DNA of 34,715 bases, taken from assembly GCA_035315685.1 (NCBI GenBank), contig DATFXR010000040.1, forward strand, positions 1-34,715, written 5' to 3'. The DNA is from QHWK01 sp035315685. Lineage in GTDB: Bacteria; Acidobacteriota; Vicinamibacteria; Vicinamibacterales; CAVVIG01. The position numbers were made by a program, and so were the translations under genes. The notes beneath the pieces are model-generated. The model did not search any database. It saw only the letters and a list, made by a program, of their open reading frames with translations, and was not told the origin of the DNA. Shown one piece after another: positions 33,244 through 34,715 of the stretch (position 1 is the stretch's first letter; each line of letters opens with the position of its first letter).

Positions 33244-34715
33244 ATGAAGATGCGGACGTTCCCGCTCGCGGCACTGAGCCTGGCCCTTGCGGTCGTCGCC
33301 GGTCGCGCGCAACCGCCTCAGGTGCAACCTTCAGCGCAGGAGGGACTCGATCGGATGGAAGTCGTCGGCTACGCGGATCGGCTCTCGGCGCAGCCCGGCG
33401 ACACGATCGCCTTCATGGTCAGCAGCGCCGCGCCGCGTTATCGCGCCGATATCGTGCGCATCATCCACGGCGACATCAATCCGAAAGGACCGGGGATGAA
33501 AGAGACCGTCGTCGACACGCCGGTCAATCGTGAGTACGCCGGTGCGCGGCAGGCGCTCCCGCTCGGATCGCATATCAGCGTCGCCGACAACGCCGCCTTA
33601 CGTCTCGCCGGCAGCATGACGTTGACCGCCTGGATCGCCTCGACCCGCCACGATCCGATGGCACCCGGTGGCCGCGCGCCTGATGGCGATCAGGGGATCG
33701 TCGCGAAGTGGTCGCCTGACGGCACCGGGTACGGCCTCGTTGTCGAGAACGATGGCAGGCTGGCGCTGTGGCTCGGCGGCAGCGAGGGACGGACCGAAAA
33801 AATTCGCGCGCAGACACCGCTGCGCGCCTGGGTGCCGTCGATCCCTGGCGCGGCGAACGCGCCGCGGCCTCAGCACGTGACGACCACGGCCTGGTATTTC
33901 GTCGCCGCGGCCTTCGATGCGGCAACCGGTCGCGTCACGCTCACGCAGGAGCCGCTGACCGACTTCGCCTTCGATCCAACACGTGCGACGCTCGAGCAGC
34001 CGGCGCGGATCAAAGCGGTGGCGACGAACACCGCGCCGTTGCTGATCGCCGCGCTCGGTGCGAACGGATCCACGATCGCCGGCCACTTCAACGGGAAGAT
34101 CGAGAGCCCGCGCGTGTACGGCCGCGCACTGACGCGCGCCGAACTGGACGCGATCCGCCAGGGCCGCGGTCCTGCGGACGCGATTGCGGCGTGGGATTTC
34201 TCCGTCGACATCGCGACAAGCCGCATCGTCGAGACGTCGACGCGAAAGCTGAATGGCGTCGCCGTCAACATGCCGACACGCGCCGTCACCGGCCACAACT
34301 GGACCGGCGAGGAAATGGATTTCAAGCACGCGCGGAGTCAGTACGGCGCGATCTACTTTCACGACGACGATCTCGAGGATGCGAAATGGCAGCCGGACTT
34401 CGAGTTCAAGCTGCCGGCCGATTTCAAGAGCGGCGTCTACGCGGCGCGGCTGCGAACCGAGACGGCGGAGGATTACGTCCCATTCTTCGTCCGTCCGCGA
34501 AAGGGGACAGCGACGGCGAAGACCGCGGTTCTCGTGCCGACATTCAGTTATCTCGCGTACGGTGGGACGGGCAACCAGGGGTTCAACATCCTCAGCAACT
34601 ACGCGCACCATACCGATGGCAGCGGCATCGGCTACTCGTCGCGTCTGAGGCCGATCACGAACATGCGGCCGAAGATCAACACGCGCAATCCGTGGCAGTT
34701 CATGGAGGACACCTA
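33244..34715 (+). CDS. Secreted N,N-dimethylformamidase beta-subunit-like protein with LamG-like domain (3' end cut off by window)
   Basis: 490 codons are visible and the frame is open at the edge. The ATG at 33244 is five bases after AGGAGG. A signal peptide (FPLAALSLALAVVAGRAQ) is followed by a short beta region (ADRLSAQPGDTIAFMVSS). A concanavalin/LamG-like domain (about 85-290) contains AGSMTLTAWIAST and IESPRVYGRALTRAELDAIR. From about 360 the sequence matches the large (beta) subunit of N,N-dimethylformamidase: YGAIYFHDDDLEDAKWQPDF, FKSGVYAARLRTE, VPFFVRPRKG and VLVPTFSYLAYG. In the DMFase enzyme this subunit carries the iron site; homologues in acidobacteria are secreted and their substrates are not known. 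The catalytic residues lie mostly beyond the window. It is probably cotranscribed with the preceding gene. Confidence 0.8.
   Translation, partial: MKMRTFPLAALSLALAVVAGRAQPPQVQPSAQEGLDRMEVVGYADRLSAQPGDTIAFMVSSAAPRYRADIVRIIHGDINPKGPGMKETVVDTPVNREYAGARQALPLGSHISVADNAALRLAGSMTLTAWIASTRHDPMAPGGRAPDGDQGIVAKWSPDGTGYGLVVENDGRLALWLGGSEGRTEKIRAQTPLRAWVPSIPGAANAPRPQHVTTTAWYFVAAAFDAATGRVTLTQEPLTDFAFDPTRATLEQPARIKAVATNTAPLLIAALGANGSTIAGHFNGKIESPRVYGRALTRAELDAIRQGRGPADAIAAWDFSVDIATSRIVETSTRKLNGVAVNMPTRAVTGHNWTGEEMDFKHARSQYGAIYFHDDDLEDAKWQPDFEFKLPADFKSGVYAARLRTETAEDYVPFFVRPRKGTATAKTAVLVPTFSYLAYGGTGNQGFNILSNYAHHTDGSGIGYSSRLRPITNMRPKINTRNPWQFMEDT

Overview
The window is about 34.7 kb of high-GC DNA that looks like an Acidobacteriota chromosome, most likely a Vicinamibacteria-type soil bacterium. 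That assignment is inference. It rests on repeated Oar-like TonB-dependent receptors with an N-terminal carboxypeptidase-regulatory domain, on secreted 'GIWQ/GRWEGDT' proteins, on a DUF6152-like protein, on CRTAC1 (ASPIC/UnbV) and CehA/McbA proteins, and on many decayed transposase pieces. Nearly every intact product carries a signal peptide or lipobox, so the region is mainly about the cell envelope, uptake and extracytoplasmic catabolism. I see no tRNA, rRNA, CRISPR array or phage module.

Layout. 1-8000: a PHP-type phosphotriesterase homologue (minus, cut by the window edge) is divergent from two tandem Oar-like receptors followed closely by a cyclase-family hydrolase (plus). 8000-10900: a frameshifted integrase-type transposase remnant, a di-heme reaction-centre-type cytochrome c fused to a second domain, a DUF6152-like protein (minus) and a frameshifted C-terminal scrap of a GIWQ-family gene. 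10887-13967: a third receptor of the same subfamily. 14027-18733 (minus): an apparent four-gene operon (GIWQ protein, small exported protein, CRTAC1 seven-repeat propeller lipoprotein, TPR lipoprotein), with a promoter next to a tandem 16-nt repeat. 18880-20769 (minus): a cytochrome c'-like lipoprotein and a second GIWQ-family protein.

20824-24110 is a decay island. It holds a doubly frameshifted small secreted-protein gene, a receptor that has lost its N-terminal half, a trace of a nucleotidyltransferase-like gene, an IS66 transposase N-terminus with one frameshift, and an unrecognised broken reading frame.

24123-31337 (minus) is the most striking unit: one operon in which a TonB-dependent receptor lies between two paralogous CehA/McbA-type metallohydrolases, with a clear TTGACA-N17-TACAAG promoter. 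31484-34715 (plus) holds a multi-pass membrane domain (possibly FTR1-like) fused to a TolB-like propeller, then the start of a secreted N,N-dimethylformamidase-beta-like protein with a LamG-like domain.

Working picture (inference): several substrate-specific outer-membrane uptake and processing modules, each pairing a receptor with secreted hydrolases. They are interleaved with small periplasmic c-type cytochromes and with the remains of mobile elements that probably helped duplicate and delete these modules.
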